NCBI GenBank assembly: GCA_038040195.1
Contig: JBBPIR010000001.1
Coordinates: 81,561 to 145,560 of the forward strand
Direction: 5' to 3'
Source: Chloroflexota bacterium
Lineage (GTDB): Bacteria > Chloroflexota > Limnocylindria > QHBO01
DNA length: 64,000 nucleotides
A program made the translations under genes and the position numbers. Shown in pieces: positions 54,649-63,942 of the stretch (position 1 is the first letter of the stretch; each line of letters starts with the position of its first letter). Under the pieces are notes generated by a model. The model saw only the letters and a list, made by a program, of their open reading frames with translations, did not search any database and was not told the origin of the DNA.

Positions 54649-54710
54649 GCATCACAGTCGTTCGTGATATCGCGCTAACGTGCTACGCGATAGCACGAAG
54701 CGTTGTGAGC
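54649..54710 (+). repeat. Palindromic intergenic element, copy 6 (divergent)
   Basis: TTCGTGATATCGCG is followed by CGCGATAGCACGAA, so this copy is an almost perfect palindrome, whereas the other five have CACGATGTCACGAA at the right. Outer arms TCACAG and TTGTGA are kept. Confidence 0.8.
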
Positions 54711-54770
54711 AGACCGCCGGCGGGCTGACGGCCGGTCAGCGCCACCGCCGGGTCAGGTAGCCTGCGGAGC

Positions 54771-54956
54771 GTGCCCGCCACCCTTCACGTCCTCCACGCC
54801 GGATACGTCGACGAGCGGGGCGTCGGGGCAACGGTGAGCCTGGTCCTGGACGGAGCCGCCCGGATCGTGGTCGACCCCGGGATGGTGGCCGACAGAGAGC
54901 AAGTGGTGCCGGGCCACGGTCCGCCATTCCGGGTCGCGGGCGCATCGGTATCCTGA
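54771..54956 (+). pseudogene. Internally deleted metallo-beta-lactamase-fold gene remnant
   Basis: 61 aa. Residues 1-42 read like the start of an MBL-fold hydrolase (VLHAGYVDERGVGATVSLVLDGAARIVVDPGMV). The sequence then jumps to VVPGHGPPFRV, which is normally near the end of such proteins. The HXHXDH metal site and about 120 residues are missing, but the frame is intact. A TAGCCT box lies 7 nt before the GTG. It is probably a relic, though a short product could still be made. Confidence 0.65.
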
Positions 54957-54961
54957 GCGGC

Positions 54962-55402
54962 GTGAGCGTCGATCGGCTGGAGCACTCCGAGGAATGGAGG
55001 GTCCGGACCTTTGAGCTGGACTCCAACGGGCACGTCAACAACGCCGTCTATCTGAATTACGCCGAGCAGGTGGCGGTGGACCACGCCGAGGCCCTGGGAT
55101 TCGGGCGGGAGTGGGCTGACCGGCACCAGGTGGCGTGGGCGGTGCGTGAGCATCACGTGGTTTACCACCGCCCGGCCGTGTACCGGGACCTGCTGCTGCT
55201 GACGACCCGGGTCCAGTCCCTGGGCGGGGTGCGCGCCGTCCGGCACACGACGATCCGGCGCGAGGCTGACGGGGAGCTGCTGGCCGAAATTACGACCCAA
55301 TGGGTGTGCCTCAAGCTGCCCGAGCAGCGTCCGACCCGGATCCCGGCCGACCTGAAGGCCGCCTACGCCCGCGACCTCGAGACCGATGCCGCGGGCGCGT
55401 GA
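54962..55402 (+). CDS. Acyl-CoA thioesterase, 4HBT hotdog fold
   Basis: 146 aa. The hotdog signature is FELDSNGHVNNAVYLNYAEQVAVDHAEALG (Asp and Asn of the 4HBT active site), followed by VYHRPAVYRDLLLLTTRV. It hydrolyses an acyl- or aryl-CoA. GTG 54962. Its 3' end overlaps the next start by 17 nt. Confidence 0.9.
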   Translation: MSVDRLEHSEEWRVRTFELDSNGHVNNAVYLNYAEQVAVDHAEALGFGREWADRHQVAWAVREHHVVYHRPAVYRDLLLLTTRVQSLGGVRAVRHTTIRREADGELLAEITTQWVCLKLPEQRPTRIPADLKAAYARDLETDAAGA

Positions 55403-56546
55403 GATCGGCATCCTCATCGGACGCGGCAGGCCCGGTCAGAACAACGCGATCACCGACGTGGCGGGGGTGCGGGTGGGCCACACGACCCTCATCTCGGGAG
55501 ACGGCCCTTTGGTGATCGGCAAGGGCCCGGTCCGCACCGGCGTCACGGTGATCGTTCCGCACGACGGTGACATCTGGCGCGAGCCGGTCTTCGCGGGCTG
55601 TTTCACGCTCAACGGCAACGGGGAGCTGACCGGCCTGGAGTGGATGCGCGAGTCAGGGTTCCTGGGCGGTGCGATCGGGCTGACCAACACCCACAGCGTG
55701 GGCGTCGTCCACGACGCCCTGATCGCACAGGCAGTGTCGGGCTCCCAGCCCGGCGCGGAGTCCTGGGCCCTCCCCGTGGTCGGTGAGACATGGGATGGCC
55801 AGCTGAATGACATCAACGGCTTCCATGTCCGGGCTGAGCACCTTCAGGCGGCGCTGGAAGCGGCCCGCGAAGGTCCGGTGGCCGAGGGAAACGTGGGCGG
55901 CGGGACTGGGATGATCTGCCACGAGTTCAAGGGTGGGATCGGGACCGCATCGCGGGTCCTGCCGACCGAGGCGGGTGGCTGGACGGTGGGGGTGCTGGTG
56001 CAGGCCAACTACGGTGACCGCGACCAGCTGCGGATCGACGGCGTGCCGGTCGGTGAGGCGATCGGTGCCCGCGAGGTGCCCAGCCCGTGGCCCGTCACTC
56101 GCAGCCCGTTGACGCCCATGTCCGCGCGAGCCGGCTCGGAGGGGGGCTCGATCATCGGGATCGTGGCCACCGACGCGCCGCTGCTCCCCCACCAGTGCGA
56201 GCGCCTCGCGAAGCGGGCCGCGATCGGCGTGGCCCGGGTCGGCGGCTACGCCTCCCACGGGTCGGGTGACATCTTCGCCGCGTTCGCGACCGGGAACCGG
56301 AACCTCTCCGCGACGGCCCGGGGGACGGCTGACCAAGGCCTCACCGCGCCCGCTCGGCTGGTCGTCGACGGCGCCATCACGCCGCTCCTTCTGGCGACCG
56401 TGGAAGCGGTCGAGGAGGCCATCGTCAACGCCCTGTTCGCGGCGGACACAATGGTCGGTCGAGACGGCATCACGGCCCATGCCCTGCCCCATGACCGGGT
56501 GATCGAGGTCATGCGCCGATACGGCCGGGCCGCGGCCGTTCCCTGA
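55386..56546 (+). CDS. P1 (S58/DmpA) family peptidase
   Basis: 386 aa. Conserved segments: NAITDVAGVRVGHTTL, GLTNTHSVGVVHDAL, GNVGGGTGMICHEFKGGIGTASR, and the autoprocessing site around GSEGGSIIGIVATDAPL (nucleophile Ser near residue 255). DmpA-type enzymes cleave themselves and then remove N-terminal residues or hydrolyse beta-peptides and amides. Probably cytoplasmic, as no signal peptide is seen. Confidence 0.92.
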   Translation: MPRAREIGILIGRGRPGQNNAITDVAGVRVGHTTLISGDGPLVIGKGPVRTGVTVIVPHDGDIWREPVFAGCFTLNGNGELTGLEWMRESGFLGGAIGLTNTHSVGVVHDALIAQAVSGSQPGAESWALPVVGETWDGQLNDINGFHVRAEHLQAALEAAREGPVAEGNVGGGTGMICHEFKGGIGTASRVLPTEAGGWTVGVLVQANYGDRDQLRIDGVPVGEAIGAREVPSPWPVTRSPLTPMSARAGSEGGSIIGIVATDAPLLPHQCERLAKRAAIGVARVGGYASHGSGDIFAAFATGNRNLSATARGTADQGLTAPARLVVDGAITPLLLATVEAVEEAIVNALFAADTMVGRDGITAHALPHDRVIEVMRRYGRAAAVP

Positions 56547-56549
56547 GGT

Positions 56550-57002
56550 CTAGCCGCCGGCGCGCTCCACGAACTTCCCCAGGACCGTGTCCCAGCCGGT
56601 GTCGTAGCCGGCAACCCGATCCGCGGCCGCGTCGCCGTGGACGTCCCAGCCGCGATGGTCGAGCTCGACCCGGGTCGCGTTTGGGCCTTCGGCGACGAAC
56701 CGGATCGTGAGCTGCGTGGCCAGGGCCGGGTCATACCCGGGGTGCCAGGTCGTCGAGAAGCTGCCCGGTGGATCCCAGGCGGTGATCGTTCCCCAGACTT
56801 CGGTCCCATCCGGAGTGCGCTCAAAGATGCGGCCACCGACGGCGCCGTCCATGACGACCTCCACGGCGGCTGACTGTGCCACCGAATGCGTGACCCCCGG
56901 CCACCACGTCCCGATCCCATCCGTGAACAAGCGGAACGCCGCCTCCTGCGACAGCGGCACTATCACGCTCTTGCGGACCACCGCGTCTGTCTGTGTGTCC
57001 AT
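56550..57002 (-). CDS. SRPBCC (AHSA1-like) protein
   Basis: 150 aa. VRKSVIVPLSQEAAFRLFTDGIGTWWPGVTHSV and WGTITAWDPPGSFSTTWHPG are typical of the AHSA1/START-like helix-grip fold that binds hydrophobic ligands. It is 4 bp downstream of the ArsR gene, a common ArsR-SRPBCC operon of unknown signal. Confidence 0.9.
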   Translation of the reverse strand: MDTQTDAVVRKSVIVPLSQEAAFRLFTDGIGTWWPGVTHSVAQSAAVEVVMDGAVGGRIFERTPDGTEVWGTITAWDPPGSFSTTWHPGYDPALATQLTIRFVAEGPNATRVELDHRGWDVHGDAAADRVAGYDTGWDTVLGKFVERAGG

Positions 57003-57006
57003 ACCT

Positions 57007-57321
57007 CTACTCCTTCGCTGCTGACTCCGAGGCGACCCGGTATGCCTCCAGGGCCCGGCCCCAGAACTCCTCCATCCAGGTGCGGAGCGCACCCAGCCCG
57101 TCGGTGCTGACGGCGTACACCCGGCGCGTCCCATCGGGCCGGACCGATACCAGCCCGGCATCCATCAGCACCCGGAGGTGCTGCGACACGGCTGGGCGGG
57201 TCACGGGCATCCCATCCGCGATCTGATGCACGGCCATCGGGCCGGACAGCAGCCGCTCGAAGATGCGGCGCCGGGTCGGGTCGCCCAGCGCACCGAGGAC
57301 ATCCAGTTGGTTAGTATCCAC
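57007..57321 (-). CDS. ArsR-family transcriptional regulator
   Basis: 104 aa. Helix-turn-helix LGDPTRRRIFERLLSGPMAVHQIADGMPVTRPAVSQHLRVLMDAGLV and wing RPDGTRRVYAV. No Cys metal site, so it belongs to the non-metal ArsR group usually paired with an SRPBCC protein, here the next gene. GTG start with a -10 box 8 nt upstream. Confidence 0.93.
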   Translation of the reverse strand: MDTNQLDVLGALGDPTRRRIFERLLSGPMAVHQIADGMPVTRPAVSQHLRVLMDAGLVSVRPDGTRRVYAVSTDGLGALRTWMEEFWGRALEAYRVASESAAKE

Positions 57322-57323
57322 TA

Positions 57324-57359
57324 ACCGTTAGCCTACACTTACGTGTTGGATTGCGTCAA
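57324..57359 (-). promoter_or_regulatory. Leaderless ArsR promoter with palindrome
   Basis: -35 TTGACG (57359-57354), 18-bp spacer, -10 TAGGCT (57335-57330), then 8 nt to GTG 57321. An inverted repeat CTAAC-N-GTTAG overlaps the -10/start region, a fitting site for autorepression. Confidence 0.65.
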
Positions 57360-57392
57360 GGGGTTCCCGGCGGCTCGTATCATCGGCATCCG

Positions 57393-58688
57393 ATGAGCGG
57401 CTTCATGCGCGGTCTGCGGTCGAACCTGGGCGCCCTCGAGGAGCGCAACTTCCGGCTGCTGTGGCTGGGCCAAACCGGCTCGACCCTCGGGGATGGCCTC
57501 TCGTTCGTCGCCATCGCCTTCGCCGTGCTGGAGATCGGCGGGACGGCCACCGACATCGGGATCGTGTTCGCGGCCTTCTTCCTGCCCAACGTCGTCTTCC
57601 TGCTGGTCGGCGGGGTATGGGCGGACCGGCTGCCGCGCAACTACGTGATGTTGACGAGTGACGGCGTCCGGGCGGTAGTGCAGATCGGCCTCGCGCTCCT
57701 CCTGTTCTCCGGATCGGCCCAGGTGTGGCACATCGTGATCGCCGCCGCCCTGCATGGGACCGCGTCCGCGTTCTTCGTGCCGGCAGCGACCGGGCTCATG
57801 CCCCAGGTGGTCAGCCCGGACCGGCTCCAGCAGGCAAACGCCCTCATGACCATCTCGCGCAGCGCCGCCTTCGTCATCGGTCCGGCCGTATCCGGCCTCC
57901 TCGTTGCGGCAGGTGGACCGGGCGTCGTGTTCGCGGTGGATGCGGTCACGTACGTGTTCTCGATGGTCACCCTGGCCCTGCTCCGGATCGAACGGGCCCT
58001 TGCAACCGTTGTCCGCGAGTCGTTCCTGTCCGAGCTGGCCCACGGCTGGCGCGAGGTCCGGTCCCGCGATTGGCTGATCGGGTCACTGGTCGTGTTTGGG
58101 GTTTCGAACATGGCAATGGGCTCGTTCATGGTCCTAGGCCCGGTCATTTTCGAACGCGAGCTCGGCGGAGCGGCGACCTGGGGCCTGGTCATGACGGTGG
58201 GTGCATTCGGGGCCCTCCTCGGCGGGGGAGTGGCCCTGCGCTGGAAACCGGCTCGCCCGCTGGCCGTGGGGTTCGCGCTCATGCTGATCGGTGCCACCCG
58301 CACGCTGTCGCTCATTCCCCCGCTGCCCGTCCTCGCCATCGCGGTCGCTGGCCTGGCGACGCTGGCCGCAATTTCGATCTCGAACACGTTGTGGGAAACC
58401 GTGCTCCAGCAACGGATTCCGCAGGAGTCCTTGTCGCGCGTGTCGTCGTACGACTGGATGGTGTCGCTCGCGTTCCAGCCGATCGCCTTCGTGCTGGTAG
58501 GCCCCCTGGCGGACACGATCGGCGAGGTGCCGACCCTGCTCCTCGCGTCGGCCATTGCCCTTGCCGCCAACTTCGGCGCGCTTCTCGTCCCCAGCATCCG
58601 CAACATGCGTCGGCTCGAGACCGATCCCGCCACCGAGGTGGCGGGCGAGGCATCGATGCCCATCACCACGGGTGGCTCGGTCCCCTGA
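57393..58688 (+). CDS. Major facilitator superfamily transporter (enterobactin-exporter-like group)
   Basis: 431 aa, twelve helices. NFRLLWLGQTGSTLGDGLSFVAIAFAVLEIGG opens the protein, and GGVWADRLPRNYVMLTSDGVRA is the loop 2-3 motif. This is the MFS_3 group with EntS-like and macrolide exporters. A TATCAT box lies 9 nt before the ATG, and the gene is divergent from the ArsR pair. Confidence 0.9.
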   Translation: MSGFMRGLRSNLGALEERNFRLLWLGQTGSTLGDGLSFVAIAFAVLEIGGTATDIGIVFAAFFLPNVVFLLVGGVWADRLPRNYVMLTSDGVRAVVQIGLALLLFSGSAQVWHIVIAAALHGTASAFFVPAATGLMPQVVSPDRLQQANALMTISRSAAFVIGPAVSGLLVAAGGPGVVFAVDAVTYVFSMVTLALLRIERALATVVRESFLSELAHGWREVRSRDWLIGSLVVFGVSNMAMGSFMVLGPVIFERELGGAATWGLVMTVGAFGALLGGGVALRWKPARPLAVGFALMLIGATRTLSLIPPLPVLAIAVAGLATLAAISISNTLWETVLQQRIPQESLSRVSSYDWMVSLAFQPIAFVLVGPLADTIGEVPTLLLASAIALAANFGALLVPSIRNMRRLETDPATEVAGEASMPITTGGSVP

Positions 58689-58734
58689 TCCTGAGACGTA
58701 TGGCCCGCGCCCTGGTCGTGAGTAGACTGGGGGC

Positions 58735-59394
58735 ATGTTCTCGTTCCTGGCCGGTCGCAAGTCGACCATGCCCGATCCCGCCAAGGCCCTCCCCGGGCGC
58801 GCGACGCCGCTCCCCACCGCCGAGCGCCACCTCCTCAACGGCCAACCCCTTCAGGGCCCGTACCCGGAGGGCGCCCAGATTGCCGACTTCGCTGCGGGCT
58901 GCTTCTGGGGCGTCGAGAAGACGTTCTGGCAGATCCCTGGCGTGATCGTGACCGCGGTGGGGTACCAGGGCGGCTATACCCCCAACCCAACCTACGGCGA
59001 GGTCTGCTCCGGGGAGACCGGCCATGCCGAGGCGGTGCGCGTGGTGTTCGACCCGGCTCGGGTCACCTACGAGCAGCTGCTCAAGGCCTTCTGGGAGGAG
59101 CATGACCCCACCCAGGGCATGCGCCAGGGCAGCGACATGGGCACCTCGTATCGGTCAGCCATCTACACCCATACCGATGCCCAGCGCGAGGCCGCGCTGG
59201 GGTCGCGCGAGATGTACGGCCGCGAGCTGGCCAAGGCCGGATACGGACCGATCACGACCGAGATCGCCGATGCGGTGCCGTTCTACTTCGCCGAGGACTA
59301 TCACCAGCAGTACCTGGCCAAGAACCCGAACGGCTACTGCCCTGTTCATTCGACCGGCGTCATCTTGCCGGTCGAGCAGATGGAGCAGGTCTAG
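58735..59394 (+). CDS. msrA: Peptide-methionine (S)-S-oxide reductase
   Basis: 219 aa. Active site [16 protein letters not shown] near residue 57, then [26 protein letters not shown] and the C-terminal [10 protein letters not shown]. It repairs oxidised methionine, using thioredoxin. A ~45-residue N-terminal extension without a signal peptide is present. TAGACT lies 6 nt before the ATG (leaderless). Confidence 0.97.
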   Translation: MFSFLAGRKSTMPDPAKALPGRATPLPTAERHLLNGQPLQGPYPEGAQIADFAAGCFWGVEKTFWQIPGVIVTAVGYQGGYTPNPTYGEVCSGETGHAEAVRVVFDPARVTYEQLLKAFWEEHDPTQGMRQGSDMGTSYRSAIYTHTDAQREAALGSREMYGRELAKAGYGPITTEIADAVPFYFAEDYHQQYLAKNPNGYCPVHSTGVILPVEQMEQV

Positions 59395-59415
59395 CCGGAA
59401 AAGTCCCAGGGGCGG

Positions 59416-60777
59416 CTAGGGTCGGAGGCGACCGAAGTTCCGGCGGGAGTTTCGTCGCGCGGGCCGCTGCGACCGTGCGTCCGAGGCGCCCGACCACCGC
59501 CCGATGCTGGCCTGGCTGCCGGCTGGGACATATCCCGGGTGGGGCCTGGGGGTGCCGGCCCGTGGTCGACCCTGGGGGTGACGCTGCGGTCGACCGCTCC
59601 CTTGTCCGGTGCGCAAACGGATCGACTGGGGACGGATAGTCCGGTCCGGCTCGAAGCCCGGGATGACCTCGACCGGGATGGCATGACCGAGAAGCCGTTC
59701 GATATCGCGCAGGAGCTGCCCTTCGTCGACACAGACCAGCGAGATGGCGATGCCGTCCACGCCCGCGCGACCGGTGCGCCCGATGCGATGGACGTAGTCG
59801 TGGGCCACCATCGGCAATTCGAAGTTGACGACGTGCGGAAGCGCGTCAATGTCCAGGCCGCGCGCGGCGACCTCGGTCGCGATGAGCAGGGTGACACGCC
59901 CCGCCTTGAAGTCGGCCAGGGCTCGCGTCCGCTGTGGCTGGCTCTTGTTGCCGTGGATGGCCGCGACCGCGATGCCGTCCCGCTGGAGCTGCTCCGCCAG
60001 CCGGTTGGCGCCGTGCTTGGTGCGGGTGAAGACGAGCGCCTGGTCGATCTTCCGCGACCGAACCAGCTGGCTCAGGAGCTCGCGCTTGCGCTCACGGTCG
60101 ACCGGGTGGATGACCTGCTCGACGAGCTCGGGAGGTGTGTTGCGAGCGGCAATCTGGACCTGGGCCGGGCGGTCGAGGAGCCCATCGGCCAGGCGGCGAA
60201 TGTCGTTCGAGAAGGTGGCCGAGAACAGCAGGTTTTGCCGCTTGGCGGGCAGTCGGGCCAGGATCCGTCGGATGTCGCGAATGAATCCCATGTCGAGCAT
60301 GCGGTCCGCTTCGTCCAGAACGAGCACCTCGACCCCGCCCAGGTCGACGGTGCCCTGGCCGAGGTGATCGAGCAGCCGACCCGGTGTTGCGACCACGATC
60401 TCGGCGCCGGCACCCAGGGCGCGCACCTGGGGATGGAATCCGACACCGCCGAAGACCGTGGTCGACCGGATGGCCCGATGCCGGCCGTAGGTGCGGACAC
60501 TCTCTTCCACCTGCATGGCCAGCTCCCGGGTGGGAACCAGGACGAGCACGCGGACCCGGCGACGGCCGTCGGGGCGCGGCGAGGCGTTGAGGCGCTGAAG
60601 GATCGGCAACACGAAAGCGGCCGTCTTGCCGGTGCCGGTTTGGGCGCCGGCCAGCAGGTCACGCCCGGCGAGGACGAAGGGAATCGCCTCGCGCTGGACG
60701 GGGGTCGGCTCGGTGTAGCCGGAGTCCGCGACAGCGCGGAGCAGGTCGGGCGACAGCCCGAGGTGAGCAAAGGACAC
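59416..60777 (-). CDS. DEAD-box RNA helicase
   Basis: 453 aa from GTG 60777, with CAGGAG about 10 nt upstream. Motifs: Q-motif region [13 protein letters not shown], Walker [27 protein letters not shown] as [16 protein letters not shown] as LFSATFS, and [10 protein letters not shown]. The last ~80 residues are an Arg/Gly/Pro-rich RNA-binding tail. It is RhlE/CsdA-like and acts in RNA decay or cold adaptation. The 166-bp upstream gap holds an inverted repeat CCCGCAT-G-ATGCGGG (60804-60818). Confidence 0.95.
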   Translation of the reverse strand: MSFAHLGLSPDLLRAVADSGYTEPTPVQREAIPFVLAGRDLLAGAQTGTGKTAAFVLPILQRLNASPRPDGRRRVRVLVLVPTRELAMQVEESVRTYGRHRAIRSTTVFGGVGFHPQVRALGAGAEIVVATPGRLLDHLGQGTVDLGGVEVLVLDEADRMLDMGFIRDIRRILARLPAKRQNLLFSATFSNDIRRLADGLLDRPAQVQIAARNTPPELVEQVIHPVDRERKRELLSQLVRSRKIDQALVFTRTKHGANRLAEQLQRDGIAVAAIHGNKSQPQRTRALADFKAGRVTLLIATEVAARGLDIDALPHVVNFELPMVAHDYVHRIGRTGRAGVDGIAISLVCVDEGQLLRDIERLLGHAIPVEVIPGFEPDRTIRPQSIRLRTGQGSGRPQRHPQGRPRAGTPRPHPGYVPAGSQASIGRWSGASDARSQRPARRNSRRNFGRLRP

Positions 60778-60943
60778 GGTGGAAATTCTCCTGACGAGGC
60801 CCTCCCGCATGATGCGGGGCCCGGTCAGGGCATGGGTGAATCGGGGTTCAGCGGCAAGGGGCCGGGACGCAGACCGAGGCGTCCGTGGAAACCCGGGGAA
60901 TCCGCACCTTACCACACGCGCCGGAGATGGGCCGAAGCCGGGG

Positions 60944-62416
60944 CTACTCCCCCGCCACCTCGATCTCACGCCAGGCCACCCAAGACGGACTGGCGGTCGT
61001 CTCGATGCGCAACCAGCGGACCGCCGGCCAGGTCCCAGGTGAGTTGAGCCTTAGGGTCTGGTAGTCGGTCGTTACGCCGCTCAGGGTTCCCAGCAGCACC
61101 AGTTCGCCCCCGGCATCGACGCGGCCCCACACATGATGCTCGGTAACACCCGTGGGGGTTTGGGCGACGGTCAGCCGGAGCTCCGATAGGCTGGTGGCCT
61201 GGCCAAGATCGATCTCGATCCAGGCTGGCCACCCTCTGCCGGCGTTCCAGATCGTGTCCGGGTTGCCGTCGACCGCGTTCTCGACGGGCGCGTAGGCAGA
61301 GGACGCCGTGACGGGACGGCGCCAGGCAAGATTGCCGCCCGGGCCGCCCAGCCCAAGCGAGGCTCGGTCATCGAAGTACCGGTTTACCAGGGCCGTGAAG
61401 GTGTCTGGATCGGTCTCCGGCAGCACCCGGTCCGGGTGGTCGTTCCACGACTGGAAGATGACATGGTCGGGCCGACCGCCGTCGCGATCTTCGTGGTCGA
61501 GGGCATGCTGGCCTGCCAGGTGGACCCATTGCTCGTCGGACGGAGCGCCACCACCGTTGTAGAGGATGCCGACCGGGATGGAGCGCGCCACTCCGGCCGC
61601 TTCAACTTGCAAGGCGAGCGTCGACCAATTGGGCCTCGACCAGTCGGAGTCCAGGTGCATGAACGCCATCGGCTCGCCCACCGCGGCGTGATAGGCGTCC
61701 ATCCACTCGGCCAAACCATCGGCCGATACCAGGCTGGGGGTCGGCTCGATATCCCCGACCACAACCCAGGGGAACTCCTCGCGCACCGCCGTCACGAATT
61801 CGGCCACGCCCTGCGCCACCCGGTCCACCGGCCACTGGCACGCGTTTGAACCGCCGTATACGTGCGCGTAGTACCACGGCTCGTCGAGGGCGATCACCTG
61901 CAGCGTTCCGCCAGCCTCCTTGATCCGCTGTGCCAGCCGCCGCCCCGAGTCGGATCCCGCGAATCCCTCGACCCCCTCTCCGCAGCCCACGGGGTCTAGC
62001 GGGCCGGCCTCCACGGCCAGGATCATGCCGCGTGCCCGGATGCCGTCGATAGCCGTGCGCAGCAGGCTCGTGCTCGCGCTGTCCACCCACTCCCCATACA
62101 GCTTGAAGACATCGATCCGGTCGGCGGCCTGCGTCCACTCGGCGTCGTCGGCGAATAGGGCCATGAAGTCCTCGGAGCCGATCTGCGTGTGACCCGGGAG
62201 GGGCGGGAGGGGCGCGAACCAGACCAGGTCGCGAGCCGACAGGTCCGCCGGCGTCGCAACCGGCGACGTGGTGGGGCTGGACGTTACAGATGTCGGCGTC
62301 GGTCGGTTGGATCCCGTCCCTGGCGATGGTGACGAGCTCGTGCTACAGGAGGATGCCAGTAGCACGAAGGCGGCAAGTACCGCGAGCTGTCGGTGACGGC
62401 CGACACCACTACTCAT
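60944..62416 (-). CDS. Lipoprotein with TIM-barrel-like domain and C-terminal discoidin (F5/8C) domain
   Basis: 490 aa from ATG 62416. Lipobox [11 protein letters not shown] near residue 25 and a Ser/Thr/Pro linker. Residues about 75-350 look like a glycoside-hydrolase-type barrel ([47 protein letters not shown]). The C-terminus (about 355-490: [32 protein letters not shown] ... WIEIDLGQ) is a discoidin carbohydrate-binding domain. It probably acts on or binds an extracellular glycan. TACGCT lies 6 nt before the ATG. Confidence 0.82.
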   Translation of the reverse strand: MSSGVGRHRQLAVLAAFVLLASSCSTSSSPSPGTGSNRPTPTSVTSSPTTSPVATPADLSARDLVWFAPLPPLPGHTQIGSEDFMALFADDAEWTQAADRIDVFKLYGEWVDSASTSLLRTAIDGIRARGMILAVEAGPLDPVGCGEGVEGFAGSDSGRRLAQRIKEAGGTLQVIALDEPWYYAHVYGGSNACQWPVDRVAQGVAEFVTAVREEFPWVVVGDIEPTPSLVSADGLAEWMDAYHAAVGEPMAFMHLDSDWSRPNWSTLALQVEAAGVARSIPVGILYNGGGAPSDEQWVHLAGQHALDHEDRDGGRPDHVIFQSWNDHPDRVLPETDPDTFTALVNRYFDDRASLGLGGPGGNLAWRRPVTASSAYAPVENAVDGNPDTIWNAGRGWPAWIEIDLGQATSLSELRLTVAQTPTGVTEHHVWGRVDAGGELVLLGTLSGVTTDYQTLRLNSPGTWPAVRWLRIETTASPSWVAWREIEVAGE

Positions 62417-62561
62417 GGAGGGAGCGTACTGGACCGTTTCCGGCGCGGCGTGCCCACGATCGTCACTCACTGTTATCGGTTCCACCGGAGCAGCAACTAG
62501 GAACGAACTTCCACCCTGACCCGGTACTTGTGGCCGAGGTCACAAGACGCGCCTCGGCTGC

Positions 62562-62567
62562 TAGCGT
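62562..62567 (+). promoter_or_regulatory. -10 box (TAGCGT) for a leaderless ftsZ-like mRNA
   Basis: TAGCGT lies 6 nt before ATG 62574. No SD sequence is seen, consistent with leaderless translation. Confidence 0.45.
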
Positions 62568-62573
62568 CGAGTC

Positions 62574-63806
62574 ATGGACTTCCTCACCAACGATCTCGTC
62601 AACCTTCTGCCCATCGCTGCCATCATCGCGCTGGTCGCCGGTATGGCCGTGGTCATGCGTGGCAGGCCGCGCGGCGGTCGCATCATTCGAGTGGTTGGCA
62701 TCGGCGGCGGCGGGGCGAATACGGTCGAGGCCATGATCCGGTCCGGGATGCGTGGCGTTGACTACGTCGTGGTGAACACCGATCTCCACGCCCTGCGTCG
62801 GTCATCGGCCCGCACAAAGATCGCCATTGGGAAAGCGATGACCAACGGTCTTGGGACCGGCGGTGACGCAGCGCTCGCTGAGACGGCGGCTCGTGACGGG
62901 GCCGAACTGATTGGCCGTGCCCTGGCGGGTTCCGACCTGGTCGTCATCACCGCGGGGCTTGGCGGCGGGACCGGATCGGGAGCCGCCCCGGTGGTGGCCG
63001 ACATCGCCCGCCAGCATGGCGCCCTGACGATGGCCGTCGTGACCAAGCCGTTCAGATTCGAGGGCGCTCGCCGTCAGCAGGTCGCGCAGAACGCCGCGAG
63101 GATCCTGGAAGACAAGGCCGACGCCGTGGCCACCGTTCCCAACGACCGAGTGCGCGACGTCATGCCCGCCGACGTGACGGTGGAGGATGCGTTCCGGTCG
63201 ATCGATGAGGTCCTGCGCCGCAGCCTTGGCGAGATCGTCGCTCTCATCGCGGTCCCCGGCCGAATCAATATTGACTTCGCGGACGTGCGGGCCGTCCTGC
63301 AGGGTGGCGGGGCGGCCGTGGTAGGCCTCGGTCGCGCAGGGGGCGAAAACCGGGCCGCCGAGGCTACCCGCAGTGCGATGGCGGCAACCCTGCTCGAGGC
63401 TCGGATGGAAGGAGCGACGTCGATCCTTCTGAACGTGAGCGGCTCGCGCAAGCTCAAGCTGGCCGAGCTCGACGAGGTCGCGAAGACCGTGCTCGCCACG
63501 GCCGGCCAGGACGCGAACGTCGTGTTCGGGATGAGCCTTGACAGCCGCCTGCGGGACGAGGTTCAGGTCACCCTCATTGCGACCGGCTTCGAGGCTGCGC
63601 CACATGCCGAGGGCTTTACGAGCCCATCCGCCGACGCGACGCCGGCGGAATGGCGTCCCGTCTGGCTACGCCGGTCCGGGGCGGACGCCGATCCCAAGCC
63701 GACGCCCAGCACGTCCGGCCCCCGGCCGCGGCGTGCTAAGCGAACGGCCGCGCGGCCGCCTCAAGCCGAGGGCGCCCCTGACCCCGGGTTGGTGACTGAG
63801 GGCTGA
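62574..63806 (+). CDS. ftsZ: FtsZ homologue with N-terminal membrane anchor
   Basis: 410 aa. Residues about 9-29 (VNLLPIAAIIALVAGMAVVM) form a membrane helix followed by RGRPRGGR, placing the rest in the cytoplasm. The FtsZ core starts at IIRVVGIGGGGANTVEAMI and has every GTPase hallmark: VNTD, GGGTGSGAAP, TKPFRFEG, PNDR, DAFRSIDEVL, the T7 loop NIDFADVR, and DANVVFGMSLDSRLRDEVQVTLIATGF. The C-terminal ~75 residues are Pro/Arg-rich and lack the usual C-terminal binding peptide for FtsA/SepF. It should polymerise with GTP at the membrane. It could be the sole divisome FtsZ or a second paralogue; the window cannot tell. Confidence 0.9.
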   Translation: MDFLTNDLVNLLPIAAIIALVAGMAVVMRGRPRGGRIIRVVGIGGGGANTVEAMIRSGMRGVDYVVVNTDLHALRRSSARTKIAIGKAMTNGLGTGGDAALAETAARDGAELIGRALAGSDLVVITAGLGGGTGSGAAPVVADIARQHGALTMAVVTKPFRFEGARRQQVAQNAARILEDKADAVATVPNDRVRDVMPADVTVEDAFRSIDEVLRRSLGEIVALIAVPGRINIDFADVRAVLQGGGAAVVGLGRAGGENRAAEATRSAMAATLLEARMEGATSILLNVSGSRKLKLAELDEVAKTVLATAGQDANVVFGMSLDSRLRDEVQVTLIATGFEAAPHAEGFTSPSADATPAEWRPVWLRRSGADADPKPTPSTSGPRPRRAKRTAARPPQAEGAPDPGLVTEG

Positions 63807-63816
63807 CACAGCCCTC
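63798..63816. terminator. Bidirectional hairpin at the ftsZ stop codon
   Basis: GAGGGCTG-ACA-CAGCCCTC, an 8-bp perfect stem that contains the ftsZ TGA. There is no T-run. It lies between convergent genes and is duplicated at 63957-63975. Confidence 0.6.
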
Positions 63817-63822
63817 GGGGGG

Positions 63823-63897
63823 CTACTTCTTCTTGGCCGCAGGCTTCTTGGCGGCCGGCTTCTTGGCCGTCGGTTTCTTCGTGTCGTGGTGGCTCAC
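63823..63897 (-). CDS. Tiny Lys/Ala/Pro-rich peptide
   Basis: 24 aa from GTG 63897: MSHHDTKKPTAKKPAAKKPAAKKK, i.e. repeated KKPAA like the tail of histone H1-type proteins. GGAGGA lies 6 nt upstream of the GTG (63904-63909). The frame stays open upstream to a TAA at 63982, but the SD favours the short form. It may bind nucleic acid or membrane surfaces through its charge. A second copy begins at the window edge. Confidence 0.5.
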   Translation of the reverse strand: MSHHDTKKPTAKKPAAKKPAAKKK

Positions 63898-63942
63898 CCT
63901 AATTCCTCCATCGGGCGCAAGGCGCCGAAGTCGCGCCTGACG

